DNA of 64,000 bases from Sphingomonas radiodurans (GCF_020866845.1 NZ_CP086594.1:2046001-2110000); one strand, 5' to 3'. Counted from the stretch's first letter, positions 26,437 to 35,148 are shown. Numbers and translations: made by a program. Notes: generated from the letters alone by a model not told the origin.

Positions 26437-27381
26437 GTGAACGATCACGCCCAAATCGTTGCAGAGATCGCCGCAACGATCGACCGTGAGGCCGTGACGA
26501 TCGAGAACGCGGCCGATCGGAAGGAAGATACCGCTCCAGGGCCGTTCGGGATCGCCGTTGCGTTGGCGTCCGGCGAGGTCGTCACCGCCGGCGAGGCAGG
26601 AACGGGCTTTCCGATCCAGAGCATCTCCAAGGTTTTCGCACTCGACATGGCACTGTCATCGGAGGGAGACGAACTGTTCAAACGTGTCGGCCGCGAGCCG
26701 TCCGGCGATTCATTCAATTCGATCATCGACCTGGAGCGAACCTCGGGACTCCCGCGCAACCCGTTCGTCAATGCCGGCGCGTTGGTCGTGGTCGACATCC
26801 TCGTCGAGAAACTGGCGGACGACTGGCAAGCCAGCGCCGTCGCGGAGGAAATCCGTGAAAGGGCCGGATTGGCGCGGATCGGCGCCGACGATGATGTGCT
26901 GGCGTCCGAGCACGAGGGCGGTGACCTCAACCGGGCCATGATGAGTTTTATGCGTCACCACGGGAACCTCCACTCCGATCCGGACGAAGTGATGGAAGCT
27001 TATGTCCACCAATGCGCCATCGTGCTCGACTGCTGCGGGCTTGCCAAAGCCGGGATTCCGTTCAGCAGGACGCGGCGTAGCCCGGATGACGAGGCTGCAG
27101 ATGCGCGTGCACGCCGCCGACGCAGGGTGCTCGCGCTGATGATGACGTGCGGTCACTATGACGGGTCGGGCGATTTCGCGATGCGCGTCGGCCTGCCAGC
27201 GAAGAGCGGCGTCGGCGGCGGCATCCTCGCCATCGTGCCGGATGTCGCATCGATTGCGGTGTGGTCGCCGAACCTCGACCAGCATGGCAACAGCATTCTC
27301 GGCGTGCGGGCGCTGGAGATGCTATGTGATCGGACGGGATGGTCTGTGTTCGGCCCGCCACTCGTGTCAGCTGCGGCATGA
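26437..27381 (+). CDS. glsA: Glutaminase
   Basis: A 314-residue serine-dependent glutaminase (beta-lactamase-like fold). The catalytic S62-x-x-K65 lies in IQSISKVFALDMAL. The other conserved blocks are FNSIIDLERTSGLPRNPFVN, YVHQCAIVL, MMTCGHYDGSGDFAMRVGLP and KSGVGGGILAIVP. It hydrolyses glutamine to glutamate and ammonia in the cytoplasm. Length fits the family (about 305-310). The start is GTG 26437, the first start in the frame. Its last codon overlaps the ATG of a serine hydrolase gene by 4 nt (ATGA), so the two are likely co-translated. Confidence 0.9.
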   Translation: MNDHAQIVAEIAATIDREAVTIENAADRKEDTAPGPFGIAVALASGEVVTAGEAGTGFPIQSISKVFALDMALSSEGDELFKRVGREPSGDSFNSIIDLERTSGLPRNPFVNAGALVVVDILVEKLADDWQASAVAEEIRERAGLARIGADDDVLASEHEGGDLNRAMMSFMRHHGNLHSDPDEVMEAYVHQCAIVLDCCGLAKAGIPFSRTRRSPDDEAADARARRRRRVLALMMTCGHYDGSGDFAMRVGLPAKSGVGGGILAIVPDVASIAVWSPNLDQHGNSILGVRALEMLCDRTGWSVFGPPLVSAAA

Positions 27382-28475
27382 ACGTCGCGTCCTTTTCGGG
27401 CTTTCCTGCATGGCGGAAGGGAGGCGTCGCGCTGGCGTGCCTTTTGCCGTGTCTGCTTGCCACCGCCTGCGACGGCCAGACACCACCGTCCGCAGCGGTC
27501 GTCGAGCCGGCGGTCACGCCGGCAACCAAGGGGCTCGATGCAGCGACGATGCGCGACACCGTCGCTGCAGCCTCGCGCTTTCCGCGCATCCGATCGCTCC
27601 TCGTGCTACGCGATGGCGAGACGCTCGCAGCACACGTCTTCAATGGTGGACCGCCGCTCGACCAGCCGGTGAACATCAAGTCGGCGTCCAAGTCGGTGAT
27701 GTCGGCCTTGATCGGCATTGCGATCGGACGCGGCGCGATCACCGTCGATCAGCCGATCCTGCCGCTGCTGCGTCGGGATGCGCCGGCACAACCCGACCCG
27801 CGGCTGGCGCGCGTCACGATCGGTAACCTGCTTTCCATGCAGGCGGGACTGGAGCGGACGTCGGGTGAATTCTACGGGCGCTGGGTGTCGAGCCCGAACT
27901 GGGTACGCTATGCCCTCGCAAGGCCGTTTGTCGCCGAACCGGGTACGCAGATGCTGTATTCGACCGGGTCGACGCACCTGCTGTCCGCCTTGCTGACCCG
28001 CACGACCGGGAAGAGCACGCTGGCCAATGCACGCGAATGGCTCGGCGAGCCGCTTGGTATCACGATCCCGTCATGGACGGCCGATCCACAGGGCATCTAT
28101 TTTGGCGGCAACGAGATGAGCTTGTCGCCGCGGGCGCTTGCCCGGTTCGGGGAGCTTTACCGGCTCGACGGCGTGATCGACGGCCGCCGCGTTCTGCCGG
28201 CGGGATGGGTTGACCAAAGTTGGACGCCGCGCACGACCTCGCCGTGGAGCGGCCTGCGCTATGGGTATGGCTGGTTCCTGTCCGAGGCGAGGGGACACCC
28301 CGTTCGCTTCGCGTGGGGATATGGCGGCCAGATGGTCTACATACTGCCCGATCTGAAGCTGACGGTGGTGATGACGTCGGATCCAGGCGGTGCTCGCGAC
28401 AGCGACCATATAGGAGCCCTGTTCGGCCTCCTCTCTGACGGTATCGTCCCTGCCGCGGAGCGCGGCGCGAGTTGA
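27378..28475 (+). CDS. Serine hydrolase lipoprotein (beta-lactamase family, class C-like)
   Basis: A 365-residue protein with a lipoprotein signal (lipobox LATAC, Cys31) and a beta-lactamase/transpeptidase-like domain. S102-A-S-K105 is the SxxK nucleophile motif, followed by the MQAGLERTSG stretch, MLYSTGSTHLLSALL as the Tyr motif and FAWGYGGQMVYILPDL near the C-terminus (HxG-like position with Gly-Gly). Family members are esterases, D-aminopeptidases or penicillin-binding carboxypeptidases, so antibiotic resistance should not be assumed. It is coupled to the glutaminase by a 4-nt ATGA overlap. It converges on the M3 peptidase gene, 15 nt away. Confidence 0.85.
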   Translation: MNVASFSGFPAWRKGGVALACLLPCLLATACDGQTPPSAAVVEPAVTPATKGLDAATMRDTVAAASRFPRIRSLLVLRDGETLAAHVFNGGPPLDQPVNIKSASKSVMSALIGIAIGRGAITVDQPILPLLRRDAPAQPDPRLARVTIGNLLSMQAGLERTSGEFYGRWVSSPNWVRYALARPFVAEPGTQMLYSTGSTHLLSALLTRTTGKSTLANAREWLGEPLGITIPSWTADPQGIYFGGNEMSLSPRALARFGELYRLDGVIDGRRVLPAGWVDQSWTPRTTSPWSGLRYGYGWFLSEARGHPVRFAWGYGGQMVYILPDLKLTVVMTSDPGGARDSDHIGALFGLLSDGIVPAAERGAS

Positions 28476-28490
28476 GGCTTGTCCCTGGGA

Positions 28491-30509
28491 TCAGGCAGGC
28501 AACAGACCACGGGAACGCAGCAGGGCATCTTCGCGCGGGGGCCGCCCACGAAATGCTATGAAAGACGCCAGTGGGTCCCGGGTGTCGCCCTGCTCGAGGA
28601 TCTCGCGGGCGAACCGGTCTGCCAAGCCTTGGTCGAACGGGTCATCGGCAAAGGCTTCGAATGCGTCGGCATCGAGCACTTCGGCCCAGAGATAGCTGTA
28701 ATACTGACTGGCGTAGCCGCCGTCGAAGATGTGGGTGAAGTGTGTCAGCCCGTGACGCGGCACGATTGTATCGGGAAGCCCAAGCGAGCCAAGTAATTGC
28801 TCCGCATAATCGATCGGATCGGTCGGGTCGGGCAGCCGGTGCAGGGCAAGGTCGAGGATCGCCGACGCCACGAACTCAACTGTCGCAAAACCCTGGCCAA
28901 ATTCGTCCGCCCGGCCGATCGCGTCGATCAGCGGCGCTGGGACGCCGAGTTCCACAAGGACGGAAGGATCGACGATCCAATGCTCCATGAACTTGCTCGG
29001 AAACTCGACAAAGTCGCGAACCACCGCCGTCCCGGCCTGGCTCGGATACGTCACTTGGGACAGCAGCGCGTGGAGCGCGTGTCCGAACTCGTGGAATAGC
29101 GTTCGGGATTCGTCGATCGACAGCCCCGCATCGCCGTCCTCCCGCATCGCGAAGTTGCCGACGATGTAAACGATCGGCCGTACCGGGCCGTCGAGCGCCT
29201 CCTGCACGCGCAGCGTCCCCATCCAGGCGCCGCCATGCTTCTCGGGCCGAGCGGCAAAGTCGGTGTAAAGCAGGCCGACGGCCTGTCCGTCGCGACCAGT
29301 GACTGCCCAGGCGCGAGCATCGGGGTGCCACGTCGGAAGGTCTTTACGGGCATCAAACTGCAGGCCGTACAGTCGACCGGCGACCCGGAACGCCGCCGCG
29401 CGCACGCCCTCCAGAGTTAGGAAGGTCTTCACCGCCGCGCCGTCGAGCGCATATCGGTCGCGCCTCACCTGCTCGGCATAATACCGCCAGTCCCAGGCGG
29501 CGATCGATACGCCGTCGCGATCCGCGAGCTGCTGCAGTTCGGACTGCTCGGCGGCCGCACGTTCGAGCGCGGGTGCCCAGACCCGCTTCAACAGAGCCTC
29601 CGCTGCTTCGGGCGTCGCTGCCATCGTTTCCTTCAGCGCATAGTCGGCGTAGCTCCGCTCGCCGAGCAGCGTCGCCATTTTCTGTCGCAGCGTAAGGATC
29701 GCCGCGAGGACGGCACGATTGTCGTGTGGTTCGGCAGCGCCCCGGTCAGTGAAGGATCGCCAAATCCGCTCGCGTAGATCGCGTCGATGCGCGAAGGAAA
29801 GGAAAGTCTCGACGTCGCCTCGGCTTAGCGTGACGACGTGGCCGCGTAGGCCGTCGGCCTCCGCGCGCTTTGCCGTCGATGCCAGCATCGCGTCGGGAAG
29901 CCCGGCGCAGTCTTCCGGCGACAGGTGCATCGACCATTCTGCGGCCGCCGCCAGAACATTCTGGCCGAAGCGCGTAGAGAGTGCAGCTAACTCCTGCTGG
30001 ATAGTGGCAAAGCGCTCCTTCCGGACGGGGTCGAGCAGCGCCCCGCCGTCGATGAACCCGCGGTGGCTGGCGGTCAGTAGCCGAAGCTGCGCCTCGTCAA
30101 GCACGAGGCTCGTGCGCTCCTCCCATAACTGATCGACGCGCGCGAACAGCCTCGCATCGTGCGCAATCGCGGTGCCATGCTCGGTCATCATCGCCGAAAC
30201 TTCGGCCTCGATTGCGCGGATCGCTGGTACCGCCTGCGCCGACGACAGCGTCCAGAAGATCCGACGTACCCGCGCCAGCGCAGCGCCGGCGCGCTCCATG
30301 GCAACGATGGTGTTATCAATCGTAGGCGGTTCGGCGTTGCCGGCGATCGAATCGATCTCGGCGCGCGCCGATGCGATGCCTGTGCGGAACGCTGGCAGGA
30401 AATCTTCGGACGTTATCCGGTCGAACGCGGGCGCGGCGAAGGGCAGGGAGCTTTCGTCCAATAATGGATCGCGGACCGCTGCTGCCTCAGTCAATCGATG
30501 ACACTTCAT
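28491..30509 (-). CDS. M3 family oligopeptidase (Dcp/oligopeptidase A-like)
   Basis: A 672-residue zinc metallopeptidase. The HExxH motif lies in TLFHEFGHALHALLS (H473, E474, H477), and the third ligand region appears downstream in FVEFPSKFMEHWI. Length and the TWHPDARAW, YTDFAARPEKHGGAWMG blocks fit peptidyl-dipeptidase Dcp or oligopeptidase A, which degrade short peptides in the cytoplasm; there is no signal peptide. ATG 30509 was chosen; the frame extends to 30581 with unlikely sequence. Its start overlaps the end of the transglutaminase-like gene upstream by 23 nt, so it is the third gene of a tight operon. Confidence 0.88.
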   Translation of the reverse strand: MKCHRLTEAAAVRDPLLDESSLPFAAPAFDRITSEDFLPAFRTGIASARAEIDSIAGNAEPPTIDNTIVAMERAGAALARVRRIFWTLSSAQAVPAIRAIEAEVSAMMTEHGTAIAHDARLFARVDQLWEERTSLVLDEAQLRLLTASHRGFIDGGALLDPVRKERFATIQQELAALSTRFGQNVLAAAAEWSMHLSPEDCAGLPDAMLASTAKRAEADGLRGHVVTLSRGDVETFLSFAHRRDLRERIWRSFTDRGAAEPHDNRAVLAAILTLRQKMATLLGERSYADYALKETMAATPEAAEALLKRVWAPALERAAAEQSELQQLADRDGVSIAAWDWRYYAEQVRRDRYALDGAAVKTFLTLEGVRAAAFRVAGRLYGLQFDARKDLPTWHPDARAWAVTGRDGQAVGLLYTDFAARPEKHGGAWMGTLRVQEALDGPVRPIVYIVGNFAMREDGDAGLSIDESRTLFHEFGHALHALLSQVTYPSQAGTAVVRDFVEFPSKFMEHWIVDPSVLVELGVPAPLIDAIGRADEFGQGFATVEFVASAILDLALHRLPDPTDPIDYAEQLLGSLGLPDTIVPRHGLTHFTHIFDGGYASQYYSYLWAEVLDADAFEAFADDPFDQGLADRFAREILEQGDTRDPLASFIAFRGRPPREDALLRSRGLLPA

Positions 30510-31302
30510 CGGTATGGACTTCGAAGCGCGCGAGTGACGCCGGCCCAAACACGTTGGTGAGCGCAGTATCCGTCGCATCACGCCCGCGCGCCATCAGAAT
30601 GCGTCCGATCCGTGGTGTGTTGTGACGCGCGTCAAAGGTGTGCCAAGCGCCGCCGAGATACACGTCGAACCAGGCCGAGAAATCCATCGCCGCGTCCGAC
30701 AGCGGTACGCCAATGTCGCCGAGGTAGCCCGTGCAATAGCGTGCGGGAATGTTCATGCAGCGGCACAGGGTAATGGCGAGATGCGCAAAGTCGCGGCACA
30801 CGCCTTGTTGCTCCTGATGGGCATCCCACGCGGTCTTGGTGGATCGCGCGTGATGATAGCCGAACTCGATATGGTTGTGCGTGAACGCAACGATCGCCTG
30901 CACCCGCTCCCAGCCCGGCGCGATGTGGCCGAACAGCGACCAGGCCGTTTCGGACAGTCGGTCGGTCTCGCAATAGCGACTGCCTAGCAGAAACATCAGA
31001 ACGTCGTGGGGCAGATCCTCGATCTGGTGCTGGATAGCGTCGGGGGATCTAGCGTCCGGAAGGCCGCTGTCCTCGACGACGAAGTCGCAACTGAGCGTCA
31101 GGCCGCCTTCGGGCACCGTCACGCGCGTGCAGACGTTTCCGAACGTGTCGAGATAGTCATATACCGGCACCTCGGGAACCGTGGTGATCCGGTGCGGGGT
31201 GCGAAGGTCCTTGTGGCGCGATGGATGCACGCTCAGCATCGCCATCATCGGCGTCGAGGCGTCTGCATCAAAACTGATGTTGTAGCCAGCGCGGATCAGC
31301 AT
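30487..31302 (-). CDS. Transglutaminase-like cysteine protease, variant A
   Basis: A 271-residue protein with a bacterial transglutaminase N-terminal region (residues 1-100) and a core domain. The catalytic Cys169 is in QQGVCRDFAHLAI and the Asp region in WHTFDARHNTPRIGRI. At the position where related cores have His-Ala-Trp, this protein reads FSAWFDVYL (Ser209), so the usual catalytic His is not at its standard place; His221 or His227 nearby might substitute. Family members act as proteases, amidases or cross-linkers. It starts inside the end of the next gene upstream (7-nt overlap) and ends inside the M3 peptidase start. Cytoplasmic by lack of signal. Confidence 0.8.
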   Translation of the reverse strand: MLIRAGYNISFDADASTPMMAMLSVHPSRHKDLRTPHRITTVPEVPVYDYLDTFGNVCTRVTVPEGGLTLSCDFVVEDSGLPDARSPDAIQHQIEDLPHDVLMFLLGSRYCETDRLSETAWSLFGHIAPGWERVQAIVAFTHNHIEFGYHHARSTKTAWDAHQEQQGVCRDFAHLAITLCRCMNIPARYCTGYLGDIGVPLSDAAMDFSAWFDVYLGGAWHTFDARHNTPRIGRILMARGRDATDTALTNVFGPASLARFEVHTDEVSSID

Positions 31303-32237
31303 CGGATAGGCTCTCGGTTCTCGACCGGCGACGCGGTCGTTAGCGGGGAATGCGACGGAACGGGTGGGTCGACGGTGATGTCGACGGTCACTTCCATGTC
31401 GAGGAAGCTTCCCGGAAAGCCTTCGTAGGTGCCGGAGATCGGGACAGCTTGATAGATGTCCCGCGCGATCGCGACGCGGATCAGCCCTTCGCTGCCGACG
31501 ATGCCATTGGTCGGGTCGAATTCCACCCACCCGGACCCCGGCAGATAGACCCGCACCCAGGCATGCGTGTTGCCACCTCCCTTGCGCGAGTCGCGCCCGC
31601 CGCCCGGGCTGTAAACATACCCCGATACGAAACGCGCCGCGAAGCCCAGCGCACGCACCGCTTCGATCATCAGCATCGCATAGTCGCGGCATGTGCCCTT
31701 GCGGCGGCGCAGGGTCTCGATCGGAGTCTGGGTGCCCTTCTCGGCGCGGGGAACGTAGGTGAATTCACGCCGGATCGCAGTCGTCATCGCGGTCAGCATC
31801 GCGAGCGTATCGGTGGCGCCCTCGAGGTTCAAAAATCGACGTGCCCAGGTGTCAATCTCGCGCTGGGGGTCGAGATGCTGTCGTTCGATCGAGCGCAGCA
31901 AATCCGGCATTTCTTCGGACGAGTAAGTGAAGGGATAGCTTCGGGCATATTCTTCGATGTCGACGTGCTGGACGTCTCCGGGCTCGTGCTGAACCCGCAC
32001 CTTGCTGTCGATCGTCAAGCGACTGCCGTGGCGAGTAAAGGTTGCGATCGCAACCGCGTTACCGAAGACGTCCTGCAGCCAGCGAACATCGCTCGGCTCG
32101 GGGTCGATCGTCAGCGTCGCCTCGAGCAGGTGCTGGTCGAAACTCTCGCGCGGCCGGACCATGATCCGGTGTTCGCCGAACGAGACCGGTTGCTTGTAGG
32201 TATAGGTCGTAACGTGCGAGAGGGTCAGGAATGGCAT
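31296..32237 (-). CDS. Transglutaminase-like cysteine protease, variant B
   Basis: A 313-residue protein with the Bact_transglu_N region (LSHVTTYTYKQPVSFGEHRI) and a complete transglutaminase core: Cys183 in KGTCRDYAMLMIEAV, His225 in NTHAWVRVYLPG and Asp241 in EFDPTNG. No signal peptide is evident. It is the first gene of an operon with variant A and an M3 peptidase, suggesting joint handling of peptides or isopeptide bonds. ATG 32237 was chosen as it precedes the family N-terminus directly. This start overlaps the start of the divergent N-formylglutamate amidohydrolase gene by 7 nt. Confidence 0.85.
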   Translation of the reverse strand: MPFLTLSHVTTYTYKQPVSFGEHRIMVRPRESFDQHLLEATLTIDPEPSDVRWLQDVFGNAVAIATFTRHGSRLTIDSKVRVQHEPGDVQHVDIEEYARSYPFTYSSEEMPDLLRSIERQHLDPQREIDTWARRFLNLEGATDTLAMLTAMTTAIRREFTYVPRAEKGTQTPIETLRRRKGTCRDYAMLMIEAVRALGFAARFVSGYVYSPGGGRDSRKGGGNTHAWVRVYLPGSGWVEFDPTNGIVGSEGLIRVAIARDIYQAVPISGTYEGFPGSFLDMEVTVDITVDPPVPSHSPLTTASPVENREPIRC

Positions 32238-33010
32238 CGAACGGTCATCGTAGCATCGGGTCTCCGTTACTGACCGAGTCCGATCCGTCACCGGTGACGA
32301 TCGTGAACCCGGCGGGTCGCTCGCCGTTTCTCTTCATCGGCGATCATGCCGGCAATGTCATCCCTTCTTCGTTGGGAACACTGGGACTTAGTGAGGCTGA
32401 TCGACGCCGTCATATTGCCTGGGACATCGGGGTCGATGGTCTTGGCGTTGCTTTGGCCGAAGAGTTGGACGCCGTCTTCATCCGGCAAACCTATTCGCGC
32501 CTGGTCATCGACTGCAACCGTACGCCAGACGCTCAAGACGCCATGGCGCCGACGAGCGACGGCACGCACGTACCGGGCAACGTGGCGCTGACGCCCGATG
32601 ATCGTGCCGAACGTGTGGCGGCTATCCACGAGCCGTATCACCGCGTCATTGCGGACGAACTGAGCCGGCGCGACGCCGAAGGACGGGCTATGGTGCTCGT
32701 GTCGCTCCACAGTTTCACGCCCGTAATGCGAGGCGGAACGCCACGCCCGTGGCAGATTGGCGTCCTTTACTATGGTGGTGACACGTCGTTCGCCACCGTC
32801 CTGTTGGCTGCCCTAAAGCGCGACTCGGATCTGACGGTCGGCGATAACGAGCCATACCAAATGGACCAGATCGACTACACTGTGCCGCGCCACGCCTATC
32901 CGACGCGGCGGCCCTATGCCGAGCTTGAGATCCGGCAGGATCTCCTCGGAGACCAGCAAGCGCAGCGGCATTGGGCTTCGCTTTTGAAGCGTGCGCTACT
33001 GACCGTATAG
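32231..33010 (+). CDS. N-formylglutamate amidohydrolase family protein
   Basis: A 259-residue protein with the family blocks TIVNPAGRSPFLFIGDHAGN, HIAWDIGVDGLGVALAEELD, YSRLVIDCNR, YHRVIADEL and SLHSFTPVM. The HutG-type enzymes deformylate N-formylglutamate in histidine degradation, but no hut gene is nearby, so this is probably a broader-specificity relative. The ATG at 32231 lies within the first codons of the divergent transglutaminase gene. A later start, such as the GTG in the SPVTIVNP segment, would remove the overlap but leave the family N-terminus barely covered. Confidence 0.82.
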   Translation: MASNGHRSIGSPLLTESDPSPVTIVNPAGRSPFLFIGDHAGNVIPSSLGTLGLSEADRRRHIAWDIGVDGLGVALAEELDAVFIRQTYSRLVIDCNRTPDAQDAMAPTSDGTHVPGNVALTPDDRAERVAAIHEPYHRVIADELSRRDAEGRAMVLVSLHSFTPVMRGGTPRPWQIGVLYYGGDTSFATVLLAALKRDSDLTVGDNEPYQMDQIDYTVPRHAYPTRRPYAELEIRQDLLGDQQAQRHWASLLKRALLTV

Positions 33011-33110
33011 TCAGGGTGCCTATCGTCGTTCGCGATCCAAAAGGATCGCCACGTTACGACGGCGCTACCAAGGCGGTTGGTAGAACCGCACTATGCAAGT
33101 TTTGGTCGGA

Positions 33111-33136
33111 TGAACCTTCTTTGAGGCAGAGTTGTT
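33111..33136 (+). promoter_or_regulatory. Possible EcfG-type promoter of stress protein gene
   Basis: TGAAC at 33111-33115, 17 bases, then TGTT at 33133-33136, about 80 nt before the ATG at 33215. The alphaproteobacterial general-stress sigma factor EcfG recognises GGAAC-N16/17-CGTT; two bases differ here. A stress-type product downstream makes it plausible, but the match is weak. Confidence 0.2.
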
Positions 33137-33214
33137 GATTGCCAGTCTCCGGAGTGAGCGTCCTCGGGCGCCTGCACTCGCATCGGAGGCAACCTTTCAA
33201 GGGAGAGTTTTGTC

Positions 33215-33979
33215 ATGAGTAACGACAACAAAAGCGCCTTCGGCTTCGACGATCCCAATCGCGGCCCGCTTGATAGAACGGCGAATGCACTCGATGGCCG
33301 CGATGATCCCAATCGTGGACCCCTCGACCGCGCTGCCAACGCCCTCAGCGGCCATGACGATCCGAACCGCGGCCCCCTCGACCGCGCCGCGAATGCGATG
33401 ACGGGTGAGACTGGCGGCATCTCGGCAGCGACCGGCGGAAGCGTCGCGCATCATCAGGGCGGTGTCGTTTCAGCAATCTTCGATACCAACGAAGAGGCCG
33501 AGCGCGCTGTCGCCGAATTGCGTCAGATGGGAGTGACCGACAGCGATCTTTCGCTTATCGCGCAATCCAATCGGACCATGACGACGCGCGAAGGCGGTGG
33601 AGAAGTCACTGACGAAGAGCACACCAGCATCTTCCGCGGCATTCTTGGTGGCGGGGCGCTCGGTGCAGGTCTCGGCGTTGCCGCTCTTGCTATACCAGGC
33701 GTTGGCCCGCTTGCGGCAATTGGTGCCATTGCGGCCGCCGCAGTTCCTGAAGCAATTGCCATCGGCGCGCTTGCCGGAGCCGCTGCGGGCACCTTCAACG
33801 AGACGCTCAAGAAGCACGGCGTCAGCGATGAAGACTCAACGTATTACGGCGACCGGCTGAAGAGCGGTGGCGTGCTCGTCACCGTCAGCAGCGCAACCAT
33901 CGACCGTAATCAGGCGCAGGAAATCCTGTACCGAAACGGTGGCCATTCGTCAGCACGCGCGCGCACCGCTGCTGTTTAA
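33215..33979 (+). CDS. General stress protein 17M-like, with N-terminal tandem repeats
   Basis: A 254-residue protein. Residues 12-65 are three 18-residue repeats based on DDPNRGPLDRAANAL. Residues 84-120 (VSAIFDTNEEAERAVAELRQ) resemble the YflT/general stress protein 17M fold. Residues 142-195 are a Gly/Ala-rich hydrophobic glycine-zipper-like segment, and the C-terminus (SGGVLVTVSS) resembles the second half of that family. The role is unknown; relatives are induced by general stress. The start has a good AAGGGAGAG site. A terminator follows directly, so it is monocistronic. Confidence 0.75.
   Translation: MSNDNKSAFGFDDPNRGPLDRTANALDGRDDPNRGPLDRAANALSGHDDPNRGPLDRAANAMTGETGGISAATGGSVAHHQGGVVSAIFDTNEEAERAVAELRQMGVTDSDLSLIAQSNRTMTTREGGGEVTDEEHTSIFRGILGGGALGAGLGVAALAIPGVGPLAAIGAIAAAAVPEAIAIGALAGAAAGTFNETLKKHGVSDEDSTYYGDRLKSGGVLVTVSSATIDRNQAQEILYRNGGHSSARARTAAV
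33248..33409 (+). repeat. Three 54-bp in-frame tandem repeats
   Basis: Three copies of 54 bp (18 codons) encode DDPNRGPLDR followed by T/A-ANAL/M and a variable four-residue end. The protein repeat is more conserved than the DNA, so the units are maintained by selection rather than freshly duplicated. Confidence 0.85.
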
Positions 33980-33986
33980 TACTTGG

Positions 33987-34018
33987 GGACCGGGGAGCAA
34001 TTGTTCCCCGGTTCTTTC
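33987..34018 (+). terminator. Rho-independent terminator
   Basis: An 8-bp stem, ACCGGGGA (33989-33996) with TCCCCGGT (34005-34012), an AT-rich loop and a following TCTTTCGTTT tract. It lies 9 nt after the stop of the stress protein gene. Confidence 0.8.
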
Positions 34019-34122
34019 GTTTAATGCGCCTGCTCGGACGAGGCCGCCGGAGATCGCGCTACGCCAAGATTTTGAGGCGCTGCAGTTATGACCGGCCGTC
34101 CATCAAATGGGTCCTCCAACTC

Positions 34123-35148
34123 ATGAACATATCTCCGACCGTGAGCAGCGTTACCGGCGCATCTTCACGGGGGGTCATCGCGCTGCTTGCAGTGGCTTTA
34201 GGCGCATGCGGCGACATCAAGCAGAATGATACGCGTGACGCTGGTCAAGTGCGAACCGACGCGAAACGGCAGCAGGCCATCTGCGCTTCCTCAGCCGCGT
34301 ATAGCCGGTTGAAAACCATCGTGTTTGATCAGGCGATCTCGCGGTACGAAGGTGATCGCGCCAATCTCGATACCTTGGCGGACTATTCCAGCGTCCGGAT
34401 CGAGGCTCCCGTCGTCGAGGGCCGCGACGCTACGCTGGACCTAATACGATGCCAGGGCCGCTTCATCCTCGATGTTCCACCGGGCGCGGAGCGCGCGTTC
34501 GCCGGCGAGCGACGCCTCCAGGCGGACATCGGCTACACCGCGCAGCCGGCTGCGGATGGCAGCGGCATGGTCTATCGGCTGAGCGGTGGAGAACCAATCA
34601 TCACAAGGCTTGCGGCGTTCAACTTGAAGACCGTCGCATTTCGCCCGCCGCCCGCCATTGATGAGACTCGGGCGGACGCGGACGCGGACGAGACGATCGC
34701 CGTGGCCGAAGCTCCCAGACCTGCACAGAAAAAGGAACTAGCTGCGCAACCGCCGAAACCAGCGGCGGAAGAAGATCGCGTACCGATCGCTCGGCAGGAA
34801 AGATCCGAACGCGTGGCGAGCGACGTGAGTGGCCGAACAGGGGAGGCGACCGTTCGCGCCTTTTATGCCGCGCTTGGCAACGGAGACGGCGATACGGCAT
34901 CCGCTCAGGTCATACCGGAAAAACGTGCGAGCTCCGCGTTTTCGCCGGACGCAATTACGCGATTTTACGGGAGACTGCCCGAACCGATCAAACTCACCGA
35001 TATCAAGCAGACTGCTCGCGATGCTTACCGCGTGAGCTATCGCTACTCGGCTGGACGCTCGCGCTGCAACGGGAGTGCCATCGTGAGCGTCACCAATCGT
35101 GCTGGCCGAGACCTCATCCGCTCGATCCGAGCGCTCAGCGGCTGCTAA
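34123..35148 (+). CDS. Hypothetical lipoprotein
   Basis: A 341-residue protein with a lipoprotein signal: hydrophobic GVIALLAVALGAC with lipobox LGAC, Cys29. Residues about 50-185 form a predicted folded domain, then a Pro/Ala/Glu-rich linker (about 205-255), then a C-terminal domain (about 260-341) starting EATVRAFYAALGNGDGDTAS. The latter looks like a small cystatin/NTF2-like or DUF4878-type fold and ends with a Cys. No specific family was recognised. ATG 34123 was chosen because the signal begins there; the frame is open to 34024. It converges on the metalloprotease gene, 28 nt away. Confidence 0.7.
   Translation: MNISPTVSSVTGASSRGVIALLAVALGACGDIKQNDTRDAGQVRTDAKRQQAICASSAAYSRLKTIVFDQAISRYEGDRANLDTLADYSSVRIEAPVVEGRDATLDLIRCQGRFILDVPPGAERAFAGERRLQADIGYTAQPAADGSGMVYRLSGGEPIITRLAAFNLKTVAFRPPPAIDETRADADADETIAVAEAPRPAQKKELAAQPPKPAAEEDRVPIARQERSERVASDVSGRTGEATVRAFYAALGNGDGDTASAQVIPEKRASSAFSPDAITRFYGRLPEPIKLTDIKQTARDAYRVSYRYSAGRSRCNGSAIVSVTNRAGRDLIRSIRALSGC

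Noticed and set aside
27378..28475. Antibiotic-resistance beta-lactamase
   Set aside because: Although the SxxK fold is present, the protein is a lipid-anchored class C-like hydrolase lacking clear resistance-type signatures; esterase or peptidase roles are as likely.
32231..33010. A histidine-utilisation (hut) cluster
   Set aside because: Only the HutG-like family member is present; no hutH, hutU or hutI nearby.
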